In this document: piece after piece, positions 8,608 through 17,281 of the stretch
Position numbering within the stretch: the first letter of the stretch is position 1
Layout of the letters: every line of letters starts with the position of its first letter
From: Eggerthella sp. YY7918
Lineage (GTDB): Bacteria; Actinomycetota; Coriobacteriia; Coriobacteriales; Eggerthellaceae
Reading direction: 5' to 3'
Assembly (NCBI RefSeq): GCF_000270285.1
Contig: NC_015738.1
Location: forward strand, 1,612,001-1,676,000
DNA: 64,000 nucleotides
Made by a program: the position numbers and the translations under genes
Notes under the pieces: model-generated
Told to the model about the DNA's origin: nothing
The model's input: only the letters and a program-made list of their open reading frames with translations
Database searches by the model: none

Positions 8608-9117
8608 CTATTCGCGCACGAGCATGTGCACGATTTCGGCAATGTACATGGTGTGGTAGTCGTGCTCGGGGTACCACCGTTCGTCGTTTTCCTTTGCGAT
8701 GAAGTTGTCTAGCGGCATAGTGTCGGCATAAAGCTTACGACACACCAACACAAGATCCGCCTCCGCAATGGCCGTCGTTCCATCCATATAATGCGGTGTG
8801 AGACCCGCTTCTGCAATCTTGTTCGCCACGTCACGACCGGAAACCTTACCGCAAAAGGCAAGGGCACCGCGATATTCCTCGCTTAGAAACGATACCGTGA
8901 ACAGGTCATTCGCATCTACAAACTCCTTTGTGTAGCGCTGCGGACGGATATAAACCGTTGCAACGTTTTTGCCCCACAGTATTCCGAGCCCACCCCAGCT
9001 CGCCGTCATCGTGTTGCTTTTTTGCTCATCTCCCGCCGTGATAAGCATCCATTCTTTGCCAATTTTCTCAAACGGGTTAAATTGCAAACTCTCGATGTCC
9101 ACTTCTCGAAATGCCAT
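8608..9117 (-). CDS. Flavin reductase-like (split-barrel) protein
   Basis: A 169-residue protein of the flavin reductase-like/DIM6-NTAB type. Family features are KEWMLITAGDEQKSNTMTASWGGLGILWGKNVA near the N-terminus (split barrel FMN site) and the RPQRYTKEF segment. It likely binds FMN and reduces flavin or an unknown substrate with NAD(P)H. Start at ATG 9117 is set by GAAGGAGG 6 bases upstream; the longer frame to 9147 lacks one. Monocistronic by context. Confidence 0.85.
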   Translation of the reverse strand: MAFREVDIESLQFNPFEKIGKEWMLITAGDEQKSNTMTASWGGLGILWGKNVATVYIRPQRYTKEFVDANDLFTVSFLSEEYRGALAFCGKVSGRDVANKIAEAGLTPHYMDGTTAIAEADLVLVCRKLYADTMPLDNFIAKENDERWYPEHDYHTMYIAEIVHMLVRE

Positions 9118-9227
9118 GAAAGCCTCCTTCACTTCGCTCACTGTCACCGCACATGATAACGCACCTGTTCGCCAATTATTTTTATAGCGTTAAGCAAAAT
9201 TGGCGATACTTTTCTCTCGCTTCCCTC

Positions 9228-9273
9228 TTGACACGTCTGATTCACTTTGTATACTTATGAACAGTTGTTCATA
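9228..9273 (+). promoter_or_regulatory. Promoter with overlapping ArsR/SmtB-type operator
   Basis: TTGACA (9228-9233) and TATACT (9250-9255) with a 16-bp spacer form a near-consensus promoter. Directly after the -10 box lies the palindrome TATGAACAGTTGTTCATA (9256-9273), the typical ATGAACA/TGTTCAT operator of metal-sensing ArsR/SmtB repressors. It stands 15 bp before the regulator gene's start. Confidence 0.75.
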
Positions 9274-9288
9274 TGATAAGAGGTTGCT

Positions 9289-9669
9289 ATGACTGAAGAA
9301 ATTCAAGACAACGCCAGTACACACGACGACGGATGCTCCTGTGGAAGCGCGGAACACGCAGCGCCTGGTCAATCGACCGAGAGCATGCCCGATGAGGAGT
9401 TGCTCTACGATCTGGCCGATTTATTCAAGACGTTCGGTGACACGACGCGCATCAAGATACTCTACGCCCTCATGGGTACTGAGCTGCGCGTAGCAGATAT
9501 CGCCGAACTCATCGGCGCCACGCAAAGCGCCGTGTCGCACCAGCTGCGCACACTTAAACAGGCACGCCTCGTGAAGTTTCAGCGTGATGGCAAAAACGTC
9601 ATCTACTCGCTGGCAGACGACCACGTGTACACGATGCTCGCCCAAGGTATGACCCACATCTGCGAATAA
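9289..9669 (+). CDS. ArsR/SmtB-family metal-responsive repressor
   Basis: A 126-residue winged-helix repressor. The DNA-binding helix is VADIAELIGATQSAVSHQLRTLKQARLVK. A Cys/His-rich N-terminal tail (CSCGSAEH) and a C-terminal helix with DDHVYTMLAQGMTHICE supply candidate Zn/Cd ligands of the CadC/SmtB type. It heads an operon with a HMA protein and a P-type ATPase, so it most likely senses Zn, Cd or Pb and derepresses their efflux through the palindrome in its promoter. Confidence 0.88.
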   Translation: MTEEIQDNASTHDDGCSCGSAEHAAPGQSTESMPDEELLYDLADLFKTFGDTTRIKILYALMGTELRVADIAELIGATQSAVSHQLRTLKQARLVKFQRDGKNVIYSLADDHVYTMLAQGMTHICE

Positions 9670-9753
9670 CCCATCCGGTTGCCGCCGTTCGGGATCCTTC
9701 GATTCCGCGCTGCGCACTCCATTTAGGATGACGACCAAGCGAAAGGACCCATC

Positions 9754-9972
9754 ATGCGCAAGGCTTTCAAACTCCAGGACCTCGACTGCGCGAACTGCGC
9801 TGCCAAGATGGAGAACGGAATCAAGAACATCGAAGGCGTGAAGAGCGCTACCGTGAGCTTCATGACGCAGAAACTCGTTTTGGAAGCCGACGATGATCGT
9901 TTCGACGAGATTGTCGAAGAGGCCGCTCGCATCTGCAAGAAGATTGAGCCGGATTGCGTGATCGTGCGCTAG
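9754..9972 (+). CDS. Small heavy-metal-associated (HMA) domain protein
   Basis: A 72-residue single HMA domain with the metal-binding motif LDCANCAAKM near residue 11, in place of the usual GMTCxxC. It lies 85 bp after the ArsR gene and before an ATPase that lacks its own HMA domain. It may act as the detached metal-binding domain or chaperone of that pump. A GGA-rich ribosome site (GAAAGGA) precedes the ATG. Confidence 0.82.
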   Translation: MRKAFKLQDLDCANCAAKMENGIKNIEGVKSATVSFMTQKLVLEADDDRFDEIVEEAARICKKIEPDCVIVR

Positions 9973-10276
9973 TTTCAAGTTAGCGCGTAACGGTGCGCGG
10001 GCCAATTGAGAGCTAGCGACGGTTTACAGCGTGCAGACAACGCTTTGCAGCATTTCGAGCGCTTTCTGGCAATAAAAGCGCGTTTTGGTAACGAGCACAG
10101 AAGGACATACTGACGGGAAAATCTCCGATCAGGTGTTTTACCTTCAACACACATTGCCTGGGTGCCTCAAGCCCAAAATTGCGTTACCAAATCGGCTATT
10201 TTTTGCCAAAAACCTCAGACCGCGCACACCAACTATCACACACGAGTACTTCACACACGAATACGAAAGATAGCCT
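9973..10276. other. 304-bp gap within the metal-efflux operon
   Basis: No gene seen. TTTGGTAACG (near 10084) and its complement CGTTACCAAA (near 10192) form a 10-bp inverted repeat about 100 bp apart, which could fold a leader between the HMA gene and the ATPase. No promoter or terminator stands out. Confidence 0.4.
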
Positions 10277-12205
10277 ATGAACAAGAAACAGAAACGCACG
10301 AGGAACCGCATCCTCATTGCCATCGTGCTCTTCGTCGTGGCCTACATCATCGCAGAACTCATGCCGCTCGCGACGTGGCTTGGCACCGAGACGGCGGCGT
10401 TGTGGGCGGAGTTTGCGCTATTCCTTATCCCCTACCTCATTGCCGGCTATGATGTGCTGCTGCGAGCGGCAAAGAACATCGGGCACGGCCAGGTGTTCGA
10501 CGAGAACTTCCTCATGAGCGTAGCAACCATTGGTGCATTCGCGCTCGTGCTCTTCCCTGACAGCGATCCGCACATGGCCGAAGGCGCGGCTGTTATGCTG
10601 TTCTACCAGGTGGGCGAGCTGTTCCAGAGCTACGCCGTGGGCAAGAGCCGCGCGTCTATCGCCGAGATGATGGACATTGCGCCCGACTTCGCCAACGTAG
10701 AACGCGACGGCGAGCTGGTGCAGGTCGACCCCTACGAGGTGGCTGTGGGCGACGAGATTATCGTTAAGCCGGGCGAACGCGTGCCAATCGATGGTATTGT
10801 GCTCGCGGGTTCCTCGCAACTTGACACCGCCGCGCTCACCGGCGAATCGATGCCGCGCGAGGTGCGCGAAGGCGACGAGATCATCTCGGGTTGTGTCAAC
10901 CTGACCGGCCTCATCACCGTGCGCACGACTAAACCCTTCGGCGAATCCACCGTGAGCCGCATCCTTGAGCTGGTAGAAAATGCCGCCGAGAAAAAGGCGC
11001 GTACCGAAAACTTCATCACCCGCTTCGCGCGCTACTACACCCCCGCCGTTGTAGGCATCGCGGTGCTGCTTGCCGTGATCCCGCCGCTGCTGCTGGGTCA
11101 GAGCTGGTCGGACTGGGTGCAACGCGGCCTCATCTTCCTGGTGGTGTCGTGTCCCTGCGCCCTCGTCATCAGTGTTCCGCTGTCGTTTTTCGGCGGCATC
11201 GGCGGGGCATCGCGCCTCGGCATCTTGGTGAAAGGCAGCAACTACCTGGAAACGCTCGCCCATACCGAAACGGTCGTATTCGACAAGACCGGCACACTCA
11301 CCGACGGGTCGTTCAACGTGGTAGCCGTGCACGCCGAAGCCGATATCGACGCCGACCGCCTGCTCTCAGTGGCGGCACATGCTGAAGCGTTCTCCAACCA
11401 TCCCATCGCGCTGTCGGTGCAGAAGGCGTATGCGGGCCCCATCGACAAGCAGCGCATCGCCGACGTGGAGGAACAAAGCGGCCACGGCGTGCGCGCCACG
11501 GTGGACGAGCGCGTGGTATACGTGGGCAACGACAAACTCATGCGCGAATGCGGCGTTGACTACCACGACTGCGAGCTCACCGGTACTATCCTGCACGTGT
11601 CGCTTGACGGTGCGTACGTGGGCCATATCGTGATCGCCGACGTGGTGAAGCCTGACGCGACCGCAGCTATCGAGGCGCTGCGGGCGGCCGGCGTGAAGAA
11701 GACCGTCATGCTCACGGGCGACCGCACCGATGTGGCGGCGGCCGTGGCCGACGAGCTGGGACTCGACGAGTTCCGCGCGCAGCTTTTACCCCAAGACAAG
11801 GTAGCCGAAGTCGAAAAACTGTTGGGCGAGACGCATGCCCACGGCACCGGGAAGGGCAAGCTCGCGTTCGTTGGCGACGGCATCAACGATGCGCCGGTGC
11901 TCACACGCGCCGACATTGGCATCGCCATGGGCGCGATGGGCTCAGATGCAGCTATCGAAGCGGCCGATGTCGTGCTCATGGACGACAAGCCAAGCAACAT
12001 CGCGAAGGCCATCCGGATCGCACGCACTACGATGCGCATCGTCTGGCAGAATATTGTGTTCGCCCTTGGCGTGAAGCTGCTCGTCCTGGTCTTGGCGGCC
12101 GTCGGCATTGCGAACATGTGGCTGGCCGTATTCGCCGACGTGGGCGTGGCCGTAATCGCCATCCTGAACGCCATGCGCGCCATGAACGTACGCAACATGA
12201 AGTAG
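10277..12205 (+). CDS. Zn/Cd/Pb-exporting P1B-type ATPase
   Basis: A 642-residue heavy-metal ATPase without an N-terminal HMA domain. Visible in order: two hydrophobic hairpins, the GE-rich actuator loop with LTGES, the membrane metal site SCPCALVISVP (CPC, typical of ZntA/CadA), phosphorylation motif DKTGTLTDG, SNHPIAL, the ATP loop, MLTGDRTDVA, and GDGINDAPVL. It should export divalent soft metals. GAAAGA lies 8 bases before the ATG. With ArsR and the HMA protein upstream it forms a Zn/Cd resistance operon; a terminator follows about 50 bp after its stop. Confidence 0.93.
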   Translation: MNKKQKRTRNRILIAIVLFVVAYIIAELMPLATWLGTETAALWAEFALFLIPYLIAGYDVLLRAAKNIGHGQVFDENFLMSVATIGAFALVLFPDSDPHMAEGAAVMLFYQVGELFQSYAVGKSRASIAEMMDIAPDFANVERDGELVQVDPYEVAVGDEIIVKPGERVPIDGIVLAGSSQLDTAALTGESMPREVREGDEIISGCVNLTGLITVRTTKPFGESTVSRILELVENAAEKKARTENFITRFARYYTPAVVGIAVLLAVIPPLLLGQSWSDWVQRGLIFLVVSCPCALVISVPLSFFGGIGGASRLGILVKGSNYLETLAHTETVVFDKTGTLTDGSFNVVAVHAEADIDADRLLSVAAHAEAFSNHPIALSVQKAYAGPIDKQRIADVEEQSGHGVRATVDERVVYVGNDKLMRECGVDYHDCELTGTILHVSLDGAYVGHIVIADVVKPDATAAIEALRAAGVKKTVMLTGDRTDVAAAVADELGLDEFRAQLLPQDKVAEVEKLLGETHAHGTGKGKLAFVGDGINDAPVLTRADIGIAMGAMGSDAAIEAADVVLMDDKPSNIAKAIRIARTTMRIVWQNIVFALGVKLLVLVLAAVGIANMWLAVFADVGVAVIAILNAMRAMNVRNMK

Positions 12206-12253
12206 TGCGCGTATTCTGCCATTTCAGTCGAAGGCGGCGCTGCTACCGGAACG

Positions 12254-12282
12254 AAGCCCCCGCGGTACAACCGAGGGGGCTT
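12254..12282 (+). terminator. Terminator after the metal-efflux operon
   Basis: AAGCCCCC (12254-12261) pairs with GGGGGCTT (12275-12282) around a 13-base loop; the 3' side is followed by only two T, so it may need a factor or be weak. The rest of 12206-12486 shows no gene. Confidence 0.6.
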
Positions 12283-12486
12283 CCTGCTTGTGATGTGCGG
12301 GATATCGCCACTCGTTTCGCTCGGTCGAGATGACAAGCAGCCTGTCTGGCTCGGTGAGAGAACAAACATCACGTCCCGCTCGGTCGGAATAAGAGAGACG
12401 ATCGCTTGCGAGCCCTCCCCCGTTTGTGAGAATATGAGATGCGCCGCACAACGCGGCATATCCACTCCCAACCTTGAGGAGGCACC

Positions 12487-13413
12487 ATGCTACATGAAGT
12501 CAGTTTCCCCTCGTACAACAAGCGCGATGAAGTGCAGGGCTGGATTTACGTACCAGCCTGCGAGCCAATGGGCATCGTCCAGTTGGTACACGGATTTGGC
12601 GAGCACTCGCGGCGCTATCTTCACATGATAGTCGCGCTCATGGATGCGGGCTTCATTGTAGCCGCTGATGACCACGTGGGTCACGGAAAAACGGCGATCG
12701 CAAACGACACCTGGGGCGACTGGGGCGATGCCGGCTGTCACACCATGATGGAAGATGAACATTCCCTGATGGAACTCACCCGCGAAAAGTATCCCGATCT
12801 GCCCTATTTCATGTTCGGCCATTCCATGGGCTCCATGATCGCACGCGATTTTGCCGCCACCTATGGCGATGAACTGACCGGCCTTATCATCTGCGGAACG
12901 CCCGGCATCTTCCGTATGACCGACGAAGTGGCGCCCAAGCTGCAGGCCGCCATCGACGAAGGCAAGGCACACGAATCTGACCCCGCATTCGTTGGTGAAC
13001 TGATGGGCTGGATGTTCGCTCGCTGCGAGGAGGGCGCGCAGCTGGGCAACGAATGGATCTGCCACGATCCGTACGTGCAGAAAGACCATGCCGAAGACCC
13101 CTTCGACGCGTTCACCCATCCCACGCACAATATCTCGCTTCTCAACTTCATCGAAATGATGAAGGTTATCGAAGGCCCCGAGTGGGCGGCAAAGGTGCCT
13201 GCCGACTTGCCGATTTTGAACATCGCTGGCGATCAGGACCCCGTGGGTGAATGGGGCGCGGGTGTGTATCAGGTAGCGAACTGGCTTGTTGATACCGGAC
13301 ACGACGTGATCACGCGTCTGTACAGCGGTTATCGCCACGAAATCCATAACTACGACGACCTTAAAGATGAGGTCGAAAACACCATCGTCGACTTTTTGTA
13401 CCTGAATGTATAG
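12487..13413 (+). CDS. Alpha/beta hydrolase, monoacylglycerol lipase-like
   Basis: A 308-residue serine hydrolase of the Hydrolase_4/lysophospholipase group. The oxyanion segment QLVHGFGEHSRRY, the nucleophile elbow FGHSMGSM (Ser), the acid loop AGDQDPVG (Asp) and the terminal GYRHEIHN (His) form the expected triad. It lacks a signal peptide, so it would act in the cytosol on monoacylglycerols, lysophospholipids or related esters. GGAGG stands 6 bases before the ATG. It is alone between two terminators. Confidence 0.87.
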   Translation: MLHEVSFPSYNKRDEVQGWIYVPACEPMGIVQLVHGFGEHSRRYLHMIVALMDAGFIVAADDHVGHGKTAIANDTWGDWGDAGCHTMMEDEHSLMELTREKYPDLPYFMFGHSMGSMIARDFAATYGDELTGLIICGTPGIFRMTDEVAPKLQAAIDEGKAHESDPAFVGELMGWMFARCEEGAQLGNEWICHDPYVQKDHAEDPFDAFTHPTHNISLLNFIEMMKVIEGPEWAAKVPADLPILNIAGDQDPVGEWGAGVYQVANWLVDTGHDVITRLYSGYRHEIHNYDDLKDEVENTIVDFLYLNV

Positions 13414-13462
13414 CGCCGAGCCCACCTCATACGGCACCGCGCATAGCCCAAAGCATTGACAC

Positions 13463-13498
13463 AAACACCACCGTCGCAGCATCGTGGCGGTGGTGTTT
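13463..13498 (+). terminator. Rho-independent terminator after the hydrolase gene
   Basis: AAACACCACCG (13463-13473) pairs exactly with CGGTGGTGTTT (13488-13498), followed by TTA; an 11-bp stem with a 14-base loop. Confidence 0.75.
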
Positions 13499-13574
13499 TA
13501 CGTTACAACAACGGACGCGTATCCAAACGTATCTAACCGAATCGCGCACCGAAGCTCATGCTAAGGTGGTCGGC

Positions 13575-13973
13575 ATGAGCACGAAGCGACATACCAGCAC
13601 TTCTCACCCACACGCCGACTTCCCCGCACGCGGCCCCGTTGTTATAGGACGTTGGGCGCTTGTAGCAGCAGGTGTCGTGGCAATCCTTTTCGGCTTTATG
13701 GCTTCTTCAGCGCTTGTGCGCGGCATCGCCTTTGCGGGGCTTACCTTCCTTTTGGCAAACGCACTCTTCCAGCACATGCCGCTTTCACGCGCCTGCATTA
13801 TGGCAGGAGTGATGGCGCTTATATTCGGCGCAGGCGTTTCGCTTTATCGACTTTTTACCTGGCATATGGGACTGGATAGTTGGTTTCCCGATGCCCTTGG
13901 CACGCTGATAGGTGCGGCAATAGCCTACCCGGTTCTTAAACGTATCAATCACGCAATTGACGGCACTTCGTAG
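13575..13973 (+). CDS. Small membrane protein of unknown function
   Basis: A 132-residue protein with a hydrophilic His-rich start (HTSTSHPHADFPARG) and four hydrophobic segments (from WALVAAGVVAILFGF to LGTLIGAAIAYPV). I recognise no family. The ATG at 13575 has AAGGTGG 5 bases upstream; the in-frame GTG at 13566 overlaps that site. It is convergent with the lyase gene that follows. Confidence 0.65.
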   Translation: MSTKRHTSTSHPHADFPARGPVVIGRWALVAAGVVAILFGFMASSALVRGIAFAGLTFLLANALFQHMPLSRACIMAGVMALIFGAGVSLYRLFTWHMGLDSWFPDALGTLIGAAIAYPVLKRINHAIDGTS

Positions 13974-14041
13974 CGTCGCACCACGTAAACGAACCGCACG
14001 CCTTTTTTCGTGACGACGCTTTGGCGCCCGACCAAACTGCG

Positions 14042-15151
14042 TTACGCGTCGAAACGACCCGCCTGTGCAAGCGCTGTCACATCGGCGACCAGCGCATCCA
14101 CATCTTCGTCGCGCGTACTCCAACTGGTGCAAAATCGCACGCAACTGTGCGCCTCATCGATACGCTGCTCGTATTCGAACACGTACGACTGCGCCAAGTC
14201 TTCTAGCACCTCATCGGCCATAATGACAAATTGCTGATTGGTGGGACTATCGATGAAAAGCGGCACCCTTGCCTGCTCGAACGCCGTTTTAATGCGCAAC
14301 GCCTGATCATCGGCGCGGCGAGCAATGGCAAGGTATAGCGGTTCGTCTGGGGCGTTTGCAGAGCCTTCCGCACTCACGCCCGCTTCCGCACTTGATTCGA
14401 ACAGCGTGGCAAATTGCAAGCCAAGCAGCCAGCCCTTCGCCAGCATCGCGCCGTTCTGCTTCATGTTGCTGCGGAAACCCTCATGCAACGCGGGATTTGT
14501 AAGCACCACCGCTTCGCCAAACAGCGCGCCGCATTTTGTCCCGCCTACGGTGAAAGCATCGGCCACGCGCGCGATATCGGCCAAACTCACATCAGCTTCA
14601 GGCGCAGCTAATCCATACGCCATGCGAGCTCCATCGATGAACAGAAACAACCCGTGCTCACGGCACACCGAAGACATATCTTCAAGCTCGTGCTTCGTGT
14701 ACAGCGTACCGAATTCAGTGGAAAATGACAGATACACCATCTTTGGCTGCGTGATATGCTCGGGCACCGTACTTGTCTCGAAAGCGCGTGCGGCGGCTTC
14801 CACCTGAGCAGCCGTTATCTTCCCGTCTGTACTGGGGAGCGCCTCTATCTTGTGGCCGACATGCTCTACCGCACCCGTCTCGTGCCCATTGATATGGCCC
14901 GTGTCGGCACTGAGCACACTCTCGTATGGCCGAAGCGCAGCGGCGATCACCAGAAAGTTTGCCTGCGTTCCACCCACCACAAAATGCACGGCGGCATCGG
15001 GAGCCTGTGCGTAGTCACGAATAGCCTGCGCCCCGCGTTCGCACCACGCATCAAGCCCATAGCCGGGATACCTTTCAGCGTTTGTGGTCGCCAGCGCCTG
15101 AAGAATACGCGGATGCGCACCGCAGTTATAGTCGTTGTTAAACCGTCTCAC
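14042..15151 (-). CDS. Low-specificity threonine aldolase / beta-eliminating lyase family enzyme
   Basis: A 369-residue fold-type I PLP enzyme. Family markers: FNNDYNCGAHPRIL at the start, GGTQANFLVI (phosphate-binding turn), HINGHETGA, FIDGARMAYGLA (Asp contacting the PLP ring nitrogen) and the Schiff-base lysine in TVGGTKCGALFGE. It would cleave threonine or allo-threonine to glycine and acetaldehyde, or act on related beta-hydroxy amino acids. It starts at ATG 15151; the coupling to neighbours is not evident. Confidence 0.87.
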   Translation of the reverse strand: MRRFNNDYNCGAHPRILQALATTNAERYPGYGLDAWCERGAQAIRDYAQAPDAAVHFVVGGTQANFLVIAAALRPYESVLSADTGHINGHETGAVEHVGHKIEALPSTDGKITAAQVEAAARAFETSTVPEHITQPKMVYLSFSTEFGTLYTKHELEDMSSVCREHGLFLFIDGARMAYGLAAPEADVSLADIARVADAFTVGGTKCGALFGEAVVLTNPALHEGFRSNMKQNGAMLAKGWLLGLQFATLFESSAEAGVSAEGSANAPDEPLYLAIARRADDQALRIKTAFEQARVPLFIDSPTNQQFVIMADEVLEDLAQSYVFEYEQRIDEAHSCVRFCTSWSTRDEDVDALVADVTALAQAGRFDA

Positions 15152-15229
15152 CTAGTATCGCTCCTGATTGATCGCCTTCAATTTGGCAGCGCTCAGAACA
15201 CCTTAGAAGTATCCTCGCGCCGAAAACCG

Positions 15230-16621
15230 CTATCCGTTCAACGGACGAATATCCTCCAGCGGCATGGGAACGTCCGGCACCTCATCAGGCTCGCGACGCG
15301 CGGCGGCCGCCTCTTCCTGCCCCGGCAGAATTACATTCATCACGATGCCGACAACCGATCCCACCGCCAAACCCGACAGCGAGATGACAATGCCGCCCAC
15401 CGGGATGGCGATAGCGCCAGCCGTACTGTACGCAATGCCAAGCGACAGCACCAGAATGAGCGCCGTAATGAGCACGTTGCGGCTCTTCAGAAAGTCAACG
15501 TGATTTTCCACAAGATTACGGATACCTACCGCTGAGATCATGCCGTAGAGCACCAGCGACACACCGCCGATGACGCAAGCCGGCATGACCGCGATGACAG
15601 CCGCAAATTTCGGGCAGAACGAAAAGACAATGGCGAACAGCGCCGCAATGCGAATGACCCGGGGATCGAAAACGCGCGTGAGCGCGAGCACGCCGGTGTT
15701 TTCACCGTAGGTGGTGTTCGCCGGCGCGCCAAACAGCGACGCAGCGATGGTGGCCAAACCGTCGCCCAGAAGGGTGCGGTGCAGCCCCGGTTCGGCAATA
15801 TAGTTGCGGTTGCAAGTAGAGCTGATGGCCGACATGTCGCCGATGTGTTCGATCATCGAAGCAAGTGCAAGAGGCATGATGGTGATGATAGCCGTGATGG
15901 CCAGTCCCGCGTCGAAATTGGCACCGAAGAGGGAAAACACGGTGTCATCCCAGATGACCGGCAGGCCAATCCACGGAGCTTCGGCCACCGCAGCAAAGTC
16001 CACCTCACCCAAGAGCGCGGCCACAATGTAGGCCCCGATTACGCCCAAGAGGATGGGCACAATCTTGATCATGCCCTTGCCCCAAATGTTCGCAATCACA
16101 ATGATGGCTATTGCCACCACGGCTACGAGCCAGTTCGTGGACGCATTCGAAATGGCCGAACTTGCCAAAATGAGGCCGATGGCGATAACGATGGGGCCGG
16201 TAACCACCGGCGGGAAAAAGCGCATGACACGCGAGGGACCGAACACCTTAAACAGCGCCGAAAGCACCAGGTACAGAAGACCAGCGCACGCCACACCGAG
16301 GCATGCGTAAGGCAAAAGCTCGGGTTCTCCATTGGGTGCAATGGCGGCATAGCCCGCGATAAACGCAAACGACGAGCCAAGAAATGCGGGGACTTTACCT
16401 TTCGAGATGAGGTGAAAGAGAAGCGTGCCGAGTCCGGCGAACAGAAGCGTAGCGGAAACCGACAGGCCCGTCAGCGTCGGAACAAGGATGGTTGCCCCAA
16501 ACATGGCGAACATGTGCTGCAAGCCGAACACCGCCATCTTCGGCGCGCCTAGTTTGCGAGCGTCGTAAATGTCATCGGGACTGTCTTTCGCTCCCATGGT
16601 CGGCGTTGGACGATCGCTCAT
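15230..16621 (-). CDS. Uracil/xanthine permease (NCS2 family), probably uracil
   Basis: A 463-residue membrane protein with about 14 hydrophobic segments. The N-terminal AVFGLQHMFAMFGATILVP and the motif ASLFGAPANTTYGENTGVLAL are those of UraA/PyrP-type uracil transporters; the Glu in TYGENTG binds the base in UraA. GAGAGGGG lies before the ATG at 16621, which I prefer over the frame's earlier Met at 16648. A 9-bp hairpin in its leader may take part in regulation. Confidence 0.88.
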   Translation of the reverse strand: MSDRPTPTMGAKDSPDDIYDARKLGAPKMAVFGLQHMFAMFGATILVPTLTGLSVSATLLFAGLGTLLFHLISKGKVPAFLGSSFAFIAGYAAIAPNGEPELLPYACLGVACAGLLYLVLSALFKVFGPSRVMRFFPPVVTGPIVIAIGLILASSAISNASTNWLVAVVAIAIIVIANIWGKGMIKIVPILLGVIGAYIVAALLGEVDFAAVAEAPWIGLPVIWDDTVFSLFGANFDAGLAITAIITIMPLALASMIEHIGDMSAISSTCNRNYIAEPGLHRTLLGDGLATIAASLFGAPANTTYGENTGVLALTRVFDPRVIRIAALFAIVFSFCPKFAAVIAVMPACVIGGVSLVLYGMISAVGIRNLVENHVDFLKSRNVLITALILVLSLGIAYSTAGAIAIPVGGIVISLSGLAVGSVVGIVMNVILPGQEEAAAARREPDEVPDVPMPLEDIRPLNG

Positions 16622-16651
16622 TGAAACCCCTCTCGGTCGCGTCCCCACAGA

Positions 16652-16675
16652 AGACGCGCCTTCGCGGGCGCGTCT
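16652..16675 (-). promoter_or_regulatory. Leader hairpin upstream of the uracil permease
   Basis: AGACGCGCC (16652-16660) pairs perfectly with GGCGCGTCT (16667-16675) around a 6-base loop, 31 bp before the permease start. On the minus strand no T-run follows, so it is not a clear terminator; attenuation of a pyrimidine gene is possible but unproven. Read on the plus strand it is followed by GATTTT. Confidence 0.4.
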
Positions 16676-16763
16676 GATTTTAACTTTCGCTATTATGCAT
16701 CAACCGGTCAGCGATGGAGCCGACAACGGAGAAATTCGCTGGGTATGTGATGCCCTGCTCGGC

Positions 16764-17165
16764 TTAGCGGCCAGCCGTCACCGACACATGAAACGTCCGC
16801 GTGCGCGGGCCATCAAACTCGCAGAAGTAGATGCCCTGCCACTTGCCCAACACCAAACGTCCGCCACGCACGAGCACAGTCTCACTTGCACCCACGGTGG
16901 AGGATTTCAAATGAGCTGCGCTATTGCCTTCGAAATGGCGAAACGCAGAACGATCCGGAAAAGCGGCATCCAGACCGAGCAGGAAATCGTGTTGCACATC
17001 GGGGTCGGCATTCTCGTTGATAGTGATGGCAGCCGTGGTGTGCGGACAGAAAACGGTGCACAAGCCATCAGCGATGCCGCTGGCGGCCACATCGGCAGCC
17101 ACAAGGGCGGTGATGTCGCGCAGCTCTTCGCGCGTAGTTGTAAGATCATGTTCGTAGAAATGCAT
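16764..17165 (-). CDS. YjbQ/UPF0047 family protein (secondary thiamine-phosphate synthase type)
   Basis: A 133-residue full-length member of UPF0047. Signatures are CPHTTAAITINENADPDV (conserved His/Asn/Asp), GNSAAHLKSSTVGAS (His) and the C-terminal WQGIYFCEFDGPRTR. YjbQ has weak thiamine-phosphate synthase activity, but the family's main role is unsettled. AAGGA precedes the ATG. It reads towards the uracil permease gene but is separated by about 140 bp. Confidence 0.88.
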   Translation of the reverse strand: MHFYEHDLTTTREELRDITALVAADVAASGIADGLCTVFCPHTTAAITINENADPDVQHDFLLGLDAAFPDRSAFRHFEGNSAAHLKSSTVGASETVLVRGGRLVLGKWQGIYFCEFDGPRTRTFHVSVTAGR

Positions 17166-17240
17166 GCGGAAGTCCTTTCTTGATTCTTACTCATTATACG
17201 ACGTGGTCCGTTTTCACTTCTTCTGCAGGTGCGCATTCGG

Positions 17241-17246
17241 TATAAT
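17241..17246 (+). promoter_or_regulatory. -10 box of the guaA promoter
   Basis: Exact TATAAT 36 bp before the guaA start; no good -35 box is seen 17 bp upstream. Confidence 0.55.
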
Positions 17247-17281
17247 CGCTGGCGAGAGATAACCCAACACGAGGAGGCCCC

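Noticed and set aside
14042-15151. Frame taken as an aminotransferase
   Set aside because: DGARMAYGLA and GGTKCGALFGE are the motifs of the threonine aldolase/beta-eliminating lyase family.
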